A stretch of DNA of 64,000 nt, from the NCBI RefSeq assembly GCF_013369485.1, contig NZ_JABWEB010000002.1, positions 496,001-560,000 on the forward strand, in the 5' to 3' direction. The notes beneath the pieces were generated by a model that was given only the letters and a program-made list of their open reading frames with translations, did no database searches and was not told the origin of the DNA. Made by a program: the position numbers and the translations under genes. Of this stretch, positions 1 to 7,413 are shown one piece after another. The DNA comes from Massilia sp. BJB1822. Its GTDB lineage: Bacteria; Pseudomonadota; Gammaproteobacteria; Burkholderiales; Burkholderiaceae_D. Positions within the stretch are counted from its first letter, which is position 1. The number at the start of each line of letters is the position of its first letter.

Positions 1-366
1 TCGTCGAATGCGGTGCATGAACTCGAGTGCTCTGCGGCGAATAACTAGAGGTTGCAACGGGCGTTCAGGCTGCCCTGGTTTCTTTGTCGTTCCAATGCAC
101 TCGCGCCACTTTTCAGGTTTGCTCAAGATGTTGGCTTCGACTTCTGCACACACATCTAAGCCACGCTGCAAAGAGGCGCCAGCAACGCGTGCCAAGACAT
201 GTAAGCCTTCGATCGAATCGCCAAACAGTACGAACTCTTGAAACGAAGGCGCGATCAATAAAAAATACCCGAACACCGGCGAGCTATGGCCATTGAACCG
301 CTGCAAATGGTCAAGCGGAGCCAAACCTGCGTCGATTGGTTTCTTTGAAACCCCTATTACTTCCAT
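1..366 (-). CDS. Unidentified protein, C-terminus cut by window edge
   Basis: Reading the minus strand from an ATG at 364-366, an open frame runs without a stop to the window edge, giving at least 122 residues that begin MEVIGVSKKPIDAG. An in-frame TAA lies ten codons upstream of this ATG, so the start is bounded. No family is recognised. The sequence has no obvious membrane segment or signal peptide and ends, as far as visible, in an arginine-rich stretch. Base composition is visibly less GC-rich than the recJ gene beside it and no clear Shine-Dalgarno sequence precedes the ATG. It may be an acquired gene or a chance frame. Confidence 0.4.
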   Translation of the reverse strand, partial: MEVIGVSKKPIDAGLAPLDHLQRFNGHSSPVFGYFLLIAPSFQEFVLFGDSIEGLHVLARVAGASLQRGLDVCAEVEANILSKPEKWRECIGTTKKPGQPERPLQPLVIRRRALEFMHRIRR

Positions 367-405
367 GTATTTGACTGGTCCATGGGATGCAGTGGATTAG
401 TTTGG

Positions 406-2100
406 CTAAGCCGGTTCCGCATGCTCGACCAGCAGCTGCACCTTGGTGACGCCGTTGTATTCATTGGCATCTAGGCGGAAGGCGACGCGGGCGCGGTCGC
501 CGAGCGAGTCGACGTGGCCGAACCAGATGGCGTCGTAGCGCGTACCGTTCTTTTCCAGCAGCAGCTTCAGATGGCGCTCTTTCAGGATGCGCTGGCTGAC
601 CACGCGGAATTCGTCGCAGAACACGGGCGGCGCGAAGCCTTGGCCCCAGACCTGGCCATCAAGCAGCTCAATGAATTGGGTGGTGTAGCAGTTGTCTTCC
701 AGCGGGCCGTCGGTTTCCACCACGCGTTCCAATTGCTGTTCGCTGAGCCAGGCGCTGCCCACGGCTTCGAAAGCTTGGGTAAAGGCGTCCAGCGCGTCGG
801 CACGGATGCTCAGGCCTGCGGCCATGGCGTGGCCGCCGAACTTGTCGATCAGGCTGGGCGCGCGCTTGGACACCAGGTCCAGCGCGTCGCGCAGGTGGAA
901 GCCGGGGATGGAGCGGCCGGAACCCTTGATCCAGCCGTCGCCCGCTGGAGCGAAGGTGATGGTGGGGCGGTAAAACTTCTCCTTCAGGCGCGAGGCGACG
1001 ATGCCGATCACGCCTTGGTGCCAGGATTCGTCGAAGACGCAGATGGTGCTGCTGTCGGCTGGACGGAAATCGTCAAGGTGCAGCATGGCGGTGTCCTGCA
1101 TGTCCGCCTCGATCTCGCGCCGCTTGATATTGATCTCGTTGAGTTCCTGCGCCAGTTGCCAGGCGCGGTCCTCATCGTCCGTGACCAGGCATTCGATGCC
1201 TAGCGACATATCTTCCAGGCGGCCGGCCGCGTTCAGGCGCGGGCCAAGAGCGAAGCCCAGGTCGAAGGGGTTGGCGCTGCGTGCCTGCCGTCCCGCGACG
1301 CGGAACAGGGCGGCCACGCCGGGCTGCATGCGGCCGGCGCGCATGCGCTTCAGGCCTTGCGCCACCAGGATGCGGTTGTTGGGATCCAGTTTGACCACGT
1401 CGGCCACGGTGCCCAGGGCCACCAGATCGAGCAGGCTGTCCAGCTTGGGCTGGGTTTGCGCATCGAAGACGCCACGGCGGCGCAGTTCGGCGCGCAGTGC
1501 CAGAAGCACATAGAACACTACGCCCACGCCCGCCAGATGCTTGGACGGGAAGCCGCATTCCGGCTGGTTGGGATTGACGATCACGCGCGCATCGGGCAGC
1601 GAGTCGCCGGGCAAGTGGTGGTCGGTAATCACCACCTCGATGCCGCGCCGCTTTGCCTCGGCCACGCCGTCGATGCTGGCGATGCCATTGTCGACGGTGA
1701 TGATGATGTCCGGCGTCTTCTCGCACGCGGTCAGGGCTACGATTTCCGGCGTCAGTCCGTAGCCGTATTCGAAGCGGTTGGGGACGATGAAGTCGACGTC
1801 GGCGCCCATGGCGCGCAAGCCGCGCAAGGCGGTGGCGCAGGCGGTCGCGCCGTCGCAGTCGTAGTCGGCCACGATGACCATGCGTTTGTTGGCGGCGATG
1901 GAATCGGCCAGGAAGGCGGCTGCGGCATCGATATGCAGCAGGCCGGCCGGGGCGATCAGGGCCGCCAGCTCGCTGGACAGCTCTTTCGGGTCGTACAGGC
2001 CGCGCGCCGCATACAGGCGCGCCAGCACGGGATGGATGCCACCCTGGCGCAGCATTTCCGATTCGCGGAAAGGGCAGGGACGAATGGCGATACGGGTCAT
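406..2100 (-). CDS. recJ: Single-stranded-DNA-specific 5'-3' exonuclease RecJ
   Basis: RecJ degrades single-stranded DNA 5'-3' in the cytoplasm during RecF-pathway recombination, base-excision and mismatch repair. The 564-residue product is of normal family length. It shows the DHH-phosphoesterase motifs: VADYDCDGAT (about residues 77-86), TVDNG (about 135-139) and the DHH motif ITDHHLPGD (about 158-166), then the DHHA1 signature FGGHAMAAGL near residue 435 and a C-terminal OB-like domain. I start at the ATG at 2098-2100 rather than at the longer frame from 2130, because this ATG overlaps the upstream gene's TGA as ATGA. That indicates translational coupling in a two-gene operon. Confidence 0.95.
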   Translation of the reverse strand: MTRIAIRPCPFRESEMLRQGGIHPVLARLYAARGLYDPKELSSELAALIAPAGLLHIDAAAAFLADSIAANKRMVIVADYDCDGATACATALRGLRAMGADVDFIVPNRFEYGYGLTPEIVALTACEKTPDIIITVDNGIASIDGVAEAKRRGIEVVITDHHLPGDSLPDARVIVNPNQPECGFPSKHLAGVGVVFYVLLALRAELRRRGVFDAQTQPKLDSLLDLVALGTVADVVKLDPNNRILVAQGLKRMRAGRMQPGVAALFRVAGRQARSANPFDLGFALGPRLNAAGRLEDMSLGIECLVTDDEDRAWQLAQELNEINIKRREIEADMQDTAMLHLDDFRPADSSTICVFDESWHQGVIGIVASRLKEKFYRPTITFAPAGDGWIKGSGRSIPGFHLRDALDLVSKRAPSLIDKFGGHAMAAGLSIRADALDAFTQAFEAVGSAWLSEQQLERVVETDGPLEDNCYTTQFIELLDGQVWGQGFAPPVFCDEFRVVSQRILKERHLKLLLEKNGTRYDAIWFGHVDSLGDRARVAFRLDANEYNGVTKVQLLVEHAEPA

Positions 2101-3110
2101 GTGTGCAGATTCTTCAGCTTGGGCGCGCACCAGAATTTGTGCTGCGCCATTTTATTGGTGCGGATTTCCAGCCAGCGGTCGCGTTGGCCGAGGATCAGGG
2201 TCAGATTGCCGATGCGGCCATCCTTCACGCCCGCCAGCAGCGGCGCGAACCACTCCTGTTCCAGGCGCTGCATCTCCAGCAGCCAGGCGGACCAGTCGCC
2301 GCCCAGGCCGGGCGCGATCAACTGACCCAGGACCGTTACGTTGTCGGGCGAGGCCAGCAGGGCGGAGGCGGCGCGCGCATCGGCAGGCGCCAGCGCGGCC
2401 AGCCATGCCGGACATTCGCAGCTCGCCAGTTTCAGCGGCGCTTGCGGCGCGGGAGCGGCAGCGCCGCCCCACATCCAGAAGGAATTCACGGGCGGCAGGC
2501 GGCGCGCTTCGCGCCCCTGGTTGACCGGATGCTCATGCCACAGCATCTGGATTTCATTTTGCAGCTTGCGGAAGGCCAGGGTGTTCGGCCCTTCCGGCAT
2601 CCAGTCGCTCAGATTGACGCCGGCGGCGGCATCCGGCGAGGCGGTGCGCAGCACGCTCCATTCGTCGGCGCGCATAAACCAGGTTTCGGCGTCGCCATAC
2701 AGCAGGGTCTTGCCCACTTCCTCGAAATACGGACGGGCCACGTCGAACAGGGCGCGCGAATCGATTTCGTCCAGGCGCAACTGGCGCGGATCTGCCATCA
2801 GCAGATGGTTGCGCGCCAGCTGGATATGAATCGGGTGGACAATGAACCAATAACCTTCGCTTTGCTCCAGACCGAAACCGCGCAGCGCGGCAGCAGCCAG
2901 CGGCGCCGCGCCCTGGCCTGCGCCGAGTGCGCGCGCCAGCCAGCTTTCGTGCGGCAGCACACGGTCGGCCGGGTCGAAAGCGTGTAATTTACGCAAGCTG
3001 TGGCGCGAAATCAGGGCGGCCAGCGCGGGCGCCTGCAAAACGCGGGTCAGATCAGCTGCCAGTTCCGGGGGAGGAAGCGCGAAGGGAAGTACAACGGTGG
3101 TAGAAGCCAT
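2097..3110 (-). CDS. RpfE-like conserved protein upstream of recJ
   Basis: This 337-residue soluble protein begins MASTTVVLPFALPPPELAADL and lacks a signal peptide or membrane segment. In Xanthomonas and many beta-proteobacteria a protein annotated as RpfE, or loosely as a cofactor-independent phosphoglycerate-mutase-like protein, sits directly before recJ. Length, position and the WFxxHPxH-like stretch (YWFIVHPIHIQL, about residue 90) fit that family. No catalytic metal motif of true iPGM enzymes is evident, so the enzyme label should not be trusted. Its TGA overlaps the recJ ATG by four bases. The divergent gap to the Lol operon is 139 bases. Confidence 0.65.
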   Translation of the reverse strand: MASTTVVLPFALPPPELAADLTRVLQAPALAALISRHSLRKLHAFDPADRVLPHESWLARALGAGQGAAPLAAAALRGFGLEQSEGYWFIVHPIHIQLARNHLLMADPRQLRLDEIDSRALFDVARPYFEEVGKTLLYGDAETWFMRADEWSVLRTASPDAAAGVNLSDWMPEGPNTLAFRKLQNEIQMLWHEHPVNQGREARRLPPVNSFWMWGGAAAPAPQAPLKLASCECPAWLAALAPADARAASALLASPDNVTVLGQLIAPGLGGDWSAWLLEMQRLEQEWFAPLLAGVKDGRIGNLTLILGQRDRWLEIRTNKMAQHKFWCAPKLKNLHT

Positions 3111-3151
3111 CCCGCCATTGTAGTGGATAGCACCGGGCCGGAAAACCGCTT

Positions 3152-3181
3152 TTGTCAGGGTTTCTCGAGAGAAACTTTATA
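3152..3181 (+). promoter_or_regulatory. Candidate promoter with palindromic operator for the Lol operon
   Basis: A TTGTCA -35-like hexamer (3152-3157) and a TTTATA -10-like hexamer (3176-3181) are 18 bases apart. The spacer is almost entirely occupied by a perfect 16-base palindrome, GTTTCTCGAGAGAAAC, at 3160-3175. A dyad between -35 and -10 is a typical repressor or MerR-type activator position. It lies 75 bases before the first permease start and on the other side faces the RpfE-like/recJ operon. The promoter hexamers are imperfect; the palindrome itself is exact. Confidence 0.45.
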
Positions 3182-3249
3182 CTTTAAGCCATGAGCAGAC
3201 ATTTATATGGCACACTGCGGGCTTTCGCGTCTTCAGCTGGCTCTGATTC

Positions 3250-4518
3250 ATGAGTATCTTTAACAATCTGCCTTTCGAATGGCTGGTCGGCCTGCGCTAT
3301 ACGCGCGCCGGAAAACGCAGCGGACGCAATAGCTTCATCTCCTTCATTTCGCTGATCTCGATGAGCGGCATTGGCCTGGGTGTGGCCGCGCTGATCGTGG
3401 TGCTGTCGGTGTACAACGGCTTTCAGAAAGTGGTCACGGAACGCATGGTGTCGGTGCTGGGCCATGTGGAAGCCTACGATATGCGCGGCGCCATGCCGGA
3501 CTGGCAAGCCGTGGCGCGCCAGGCCAAACAACATCCCGAGGTGCGCGGCGCAGCTCCCTTCGTTGAGCTGCAGGCCATGCTGGTGCATGGCGGCGACAAT
3601 CTGCGGCCGGCCATCGTGCGCGGCGTGCTGCCGGAACTGGAAGGCACCGTGTCCGAGGTGCCGCGCCAGGTGAAGCAGGGCAGTTTCAATGATCTCAAGC
3701 CCGGTTCCTTCAATATCGTGCTAGGCGCGGAACTGGCGAAAGCGCTGGAAGTGAAAATCGGCGACAAGGTCGGCATGGCGCTGGCCCAGGGCGCGATGGC
3801 TACGTCCGGCGCGGCGCCGGCCATGCGCAGCTTTACCGTGGCCGGTGTGTTTGAGGCCGGCCACAATGAATTCGATTCCGGCCTGGCTTTCATCAGCCTG
3901 GAAGACGGCCAGCAGCTGCTGCAAACGCCTGGCCCGATGGCCCTGCGCATGCGCGTGGCCGACTTGCAGCGCGCGCCGCAGGTGGCCTTCGAGCTGCGCC
4001 AGACGCTAAATGGCGACTTCATGGTGCGCGACTGGACCAAGGTGAACGCCACCTGGTTTGCCGCCGTGCGCATGCAGAAGCAGATGATGTTCATCATTCT
4101 GACCTTGATCGTGGCGGTGGCGGCCTTCAATCTGGTGGCCACGCTGGTGATGACGGTGACGGACAAGCAGGCCGATATCGCCATCCTGCGCACCCTGGGC
4201 GCTTCGCCGCGCGCCATCATGAAGATCTTCGTGGTGCAGGGTTCCATGGTGGGCGTGCTGGGAACCTTCTTCGGCGTGGTGGGCGGCGTGCTGCTGGCCG
4301 CGAACGTGGACGTGATCGTGCCGCTGATCGAGCAGACGCTGGGCTTCAAATTCCTGTCCAAGGAAATCTATTTCATCAGCGCCGTGCCTTCGGAACTGAG
4401 CTGGCCTGATGTGGCGGTGATCGGCGTGACGGCCGTTGCGCTGTCCCTGGTCGCCACGCTGTATCCCAGTTGGGCCGCCGCCCGCGTCAAGCCGGCCGAT
4501 GCGCTGCGCTACGAGTAA
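3250..4518 (+). CDS. Lipoprotein-releasing ABC transporter permease, LolC/LolE family (copy 1)
   Basis: This is an inner-membrane permease of the Lol system, which detaches outer-membrane lipoproteins from the inner membrane and passes them to LolA. The 422-residue product has the LolC/E plan: an N-terminal membrane segment ([20 protein letters not shown], about residues 34-53), a large periplasmic MacB-PCD-like domain, then three C-terminal membrane segments of the FtsX type including [20 protein letters not shown] (about 293-312). The [17 protein letters not shown] coupling helix, which contacts LolD, is intact. It is followed by a paralogue after 15 bases and then lolD. Confidence 0.92.
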   Translation: MSIFNNLPFEWLVGLRYTRAGKRSGRNSFISFISLISMSGIGLGVAALIVVLSVYNGFQKVVTERMVSVLGHVEAYDMRGAMPDWQAVARQAKQHPEVRGAAPFVELQAMLVHGGDNLRPAIVRGVLPELEGTVSEVPRQVKQGSFNDLKPGSFNIVLGAELAKALEVKIGDKVGMALAQGAMATSGAAPAMRSFTVAGVFEAGHNEFDSGLAFISLEDGQQLLQTPGPMALRMRVADLQRAPQVAFELRQTLNGDFMVRDWTKVNATWFAAVRMQKQMMFIILTLIVAVAAFNLVATLVMTVTDKQADIAILRTLGASPRAIMKIFVVQGSMVGVLGTFFGVVGGVLLAANVDVIVPLIEQTLGFKFLSKEIYFISAVPSELSWPDVAVIGVTAVALSLVATLYPSWAAARVKPADALRYE

Positions 4519-4533
4519 AAGAGGCATAAGCCT

Positions 4534-5802
4534 ATGAGCATGATTCGCAATCTTCCCTATGAATGGCTGGTCGGCCTGCGCTATACGCGCGCCGGAAAAC
4601 GCAGCAGCCGTAATAGCTTTATTTCGTTTATCTCGCTGATCTCGATGAGCGGCATCGCGCTTGGCGTGGCGGCGCTGATCATCATCCTGTCGGTGATGAA
4701 CGGCTTCCGCAAGGATGTGACTGACCATATGCTGTCGGTGCTGGCCCATGTCGAGGTATTCAGCAAGGATGGCAGCATGCCGGACTGGCGGGAGCAGGCC
4801 AAGGCGCTGAGCAAGCATCCCGAAGTAAAGGGTTACGCGCCCTTCGTGCAGACCCAAGCCATGCTGCTGCACGGCGGCTCCGAGCTGCGCCCCGCCGTGG
4901 TGCGCGGCGTGCTGCCGGAGCAGGAACCGAATGTCTCCGATCTGGCGGGCCAGGTAAAGCAGGGCAGCTTCAATTCCCTGCGTCCCGGCGAGTTCAATAT
5001 CGTGCTGGGTGTCGATCTGGCGCGCGCCCTGCATGTGACGGTGGGCGACAAGGTGACCATGGCGCTGGCCAAGGGGACGGTCACGCCGGCCGGCCTGGTG
5101 CCGCGCATGCGCTCCTTCACGGTGGCGGCGCTGTTCCGCGCCGGCCATCCCGAATTCGACGCCACGCTGGCCTTCATCCATATCGAGGATGCGCAGAGAA
5201 TGCTGCGCATCGATGCTCCAGCCGGGCTGCGTCTGCGTCTGGCCGATATGCACCGCGCGCCGGAAGTGGCGCAGGAATTGCAGCGCATGGTCCCGCCAAG
5301 CCTGACGGTACGCGACTGGTCGCAGTTGAACGCCACCTGGTTTGGCGCCGTGCAGATCGAAAAGCGCATGATGTTCGTGGTGCTGACGCTGGTGGTGGCG
5401 GTGGCCGCCTTCAATCTGGTATCGACCCTGGTGATGACCGTGACCGACAAGCAGGCCGATATCGCCATCCTGCGCACGCTGGGCGCTTCGCCGCGCTCGA
5501 TCATGAAGATTTTCGTGATTCAGGGTGCGCTGGTGGGCGTGCTGGGCGCGCTGATCGGCGTGTCCGGCGGCGTGCTGATTGCCACGAATATCGATGTTAT
5601 CGTGCCGTTTATTGAAAAATTATTGGGAGTGCAGTTCTTGTCGAGCGATATTTACTACATCAGCACCGTGCCTTCGGACATGCATTGGCCGGACGTGGCG
5701 GTGATTGGCGTAGTGTCGGTTGTGCTGGCCTTCCTAGCAACCATCTACCCGAGCTGGTGGGCAGCACGGGTCAAACCTGCGGAGGCGCTGCGCTATGAGT
5801 AA
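4534..5802 (+). CDS. Lipoprotein-releasing ABC transporter permease, LolC/LolE family (copy 2)
   Basis: A second 422-residue permease has the same length and topology as the preceding gene. It shares long identical blocks with it, for example [15 protein letters not shown] near the N-terminus and [18 protein letters not shown] in the coupling helix, while the periplasmic domain is more diverged. By family knowledge the two would form the LolC/LolE heterodimer with two LolD subunits. A good Shine-Dalgarno (AAAGAGG) precedes the ATG. The stop overlaps the lolD start by eight bases, so translation is probably coupled. Confidence 0.92.
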   Translation: MSMIRNLPYEWLVGLRYTRAGKRSSRNSFISFISLISMSGIALGVAALIIILSVMNGFRKDVTDHMLSVLAHVEVFSKDGSMPDWREQAKALSKHPEVKGYAPFVQTQAMLLHGGSELRPAVVRGVLPEQEPNVSDLAGQVKQGSFNSLRPGEFNIVLGVDLARALHVTVGDKVTMALAKGTVTPAGLVPRMRSFTVAALFRAGHPEFDATLAFIHIEDAQRMLRIDAPAGLRLRLADMHRAPEVAQELQRMVPPSLTVRDWSQLNATWFGAVQIEKRMMFVVLTLVVAVAAFNLVSTLVMTVTDKQADIAILRTLGASPRSIMKIFVIQGALVGVLGALIGVSGGVLIATNIDVIVPFIEKLLGVQFLSSDIYYISTVPSDMHWPDVAVIGVVSVVLAFLATIYPSWWAARVKPAEALRYE

Positions 5803-6493
5803 TGAAATGATGAACGGCGCGCCGGTACTGGCCTGCCGCGGATTGGGCAAGACCTTCACGCAAGGCAGTTATTCGGTGCCGGTTTTGGCGGGCATCGACT
5901 TTGAAGTGCGGCGCGGCGAGCGCGTTGCCATCGTCGGCGCATCGGGTTCGGGAAAATCGACCTTGCTGCATCTGCTGGGCGGGCTCGATACGCCGACCAG
6001 CGGCAGCGTATCCTTGCTTGGCAAGGACTTCGCCAGCTTGAACGAAACGGCGCGCGGCGATTTGCGCAACCAGTCGCTGGGCTTTGTCTACCAGTTCCAC
6101 CACCTGCTGCCCGAATTCACGGCGCTGGACAATGTCGCCATGCCGCTGATGATACGCCGCGTGAAACGTGCCGAAGCGCAGGAACAGGCGCAGCAGATGC
6201 TGGCGCGCGTCGGTCTGGCCAAGCGCGTGACCCATGTGCCGGGCGAACTGTCCGGCGGCGAGCGCCAGCGCGTGGCTCTGGCCCGCGCCCTCGTCACCCA
6301 GCCCGCCTGCGTGCTGGCCGACGAACCGACCGGCAATCTGGACCACTCCACGGCCGAACAGATTTTTGAGCTGATGCTGGAATTGTCGCGCACTTCGGGT
6401 ACGGCCTTCGTTATCGTCACCCACGATTCCGAGCTGGCCAAGCGCTGCGACCGCATGATGCGCATGAGCGAAGAAGGCTTGCGCGCAGGCTAG
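5795..6493 (+). CDS. lolD: Lipoprotein-releasing ABC transporter ATP-binding protein LolD
   Basis: This is the ATPase subunit that powers lipoprotein release, cytoplasmic and bound to the LolC/E-type permeases encoded just upstream. The 232-residue protein has Walker A (GASGSGKST, residues 48-56), a Q-loop in [10 protein letters not shown], the ABC signature [15 protein letters not shown] and Walker [12 protein letters not shown]. Length and the signature context are those of LolD/MacB-type ATPases. It overlaps the second permease gene and is followed after nine bases by the TatD-type gene. Confidence 0.94.
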   Translation: MSNEMMNGAPVLACRGLGKTFTQGSYSVPVLAGIDFEVRRGERVAIVGASGSGKSTLLHLLGGLDTPTSGSVSLLGKDFASLNETARGDLRNQSLGFVYQFHHLLPEFTALDNVAMPLMIRRVKRAEAQEQAQQMLARVGLAKRVTHVPGELSGGERQRVALARALVTQPACVLADEPTGNLDHSTAEQIFELMLELSRTSGTAFVIVTHDSELAKRCDRMMRMSEEGLRAG

Positions 6494-6502
6494 GAGAACG
6501 CC

Positions 6503-7306
6503 ATGTGGATCGATACCCACTGCCATCTGGATGCTCACGAATTCGGCGCCGAATCGCTGGCTGTAGCTGCGCAGGCGGCCGAACAGGGCGTCGGCATGAT
6601 TGTGATTCCGGCGGTGGAGAAGGCGAATTTCTCCATCGTCAAACAGCTGGCCGATATGGCACCGAATGCCTGCTATGCGCTGGGCATCCATCCCATCTAC
6701 GTGCCGCAGGCCAGCGAGGATGATCTGGTCTTCATGCGCCAGCAGGTCCAACAGGCTATGGCCGATCCGCGTTTCGTGGCGATCGGCGAGATTGGACTGG
6801 ACTTTTTCATTCCCATGCTGTGCGAACCGCCGATGCGCGAGAAGCAGATCCATTTCCTGCGCGAGCAGCTGAAGATCGCCCGCGACTTCAGCCTGCCCGT
6901 GCTTTGTCACGTGCGCAAATCGCAGGACCAGGTACTCAAGCATGTGCGCCAGATCCCGCCTGCGGGGGGCATCGCCCATGCCTTCAACGGCAGCTTCCAG
7001 CAGGCCCAGGGTTTTATCGACGCCGGCTTCAAGCTGGGGTTCGGTGGCGCCATGACCTTTACGCGCGCCTTGCAGATCCGCCGCCTGGCTACGGAACTGC
7101 CGCTATCGTCCATCGTGCTTGAAACCGATGCTCCCGATATCTCGCCGGCCTGGGTTCATCCCGGCCGCAATACCCCCGACCAGATTCCGCGCATCGCCGA
7201 AGTGCTGGCCCAGCTGCGTTCCATGGGCCTCGACGAAGTGGCTGATGCCAGCAGCAGCAACGCCGCCGCCGTGATGCCGCGCATGGCTGCATATATGGAT
7301 GCCTGA
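6503..7306 (+). CDS. TatD-family metal-dependent hydrolase
   Basis: TatD-like enzymes are TIM-barrel hydrolases; characterised members are 3'-5' DNases active in DNA repair and in clearance of fragmented DNA. The 267-residue product shows the metal ligands in order: DTHCHLD at residues 4-10, a GEIGLD glutamate near 94-99, LCHVRK near 134, AHAFNGS near 157 and the LETDAPD aspartate near 208. It is probably the last gene of the lol operon, starting nine bases after lolD with AGGAG before the ATG. The substrate cannot be told from sequence. Confidence 0.9.
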   Translation: MWIDTHCHLDAHEFGAESLAVAAQAAEQGVGMIVIPAVEKANFSIVKQLADMAPNACYALGIHPIYVPQASEDDLVFMRQQVQQAMADPRFVAIGEIGLDFFIPMLCEPPMREKQIHFLREQLKIARDFSLPVLCHVRKSQDQVLKHVRQIPPAGGIAHAFNGSFQQAQGFIDAGFKLGFGGAMTFTRALQIRRLATELPLSSIVLETDAPDISPAWVHPGRNTPDQIPRIAEVLAQLRSMGLDEVADASSSNAAAVMPRMAAYMDA

Positions 7307-7413
7307 GCCGCTGTCGCTTGCATCAAAGATCCAACAGGCCGGGCGATCTATATCAACAAGCTTTGTGAAATAGGACCGATACTCAAGATTTGCTAAGAGC
7401 TTAGGAGCGCCCA

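Noticed and set aside
4006..5253. A 415-codon minus-strand open frame opposite the two permease genes
   Set aside because: It spans the junction of two real genes on the other strand and is rich in His/Gln/Arg, as expected for a shadow frame.
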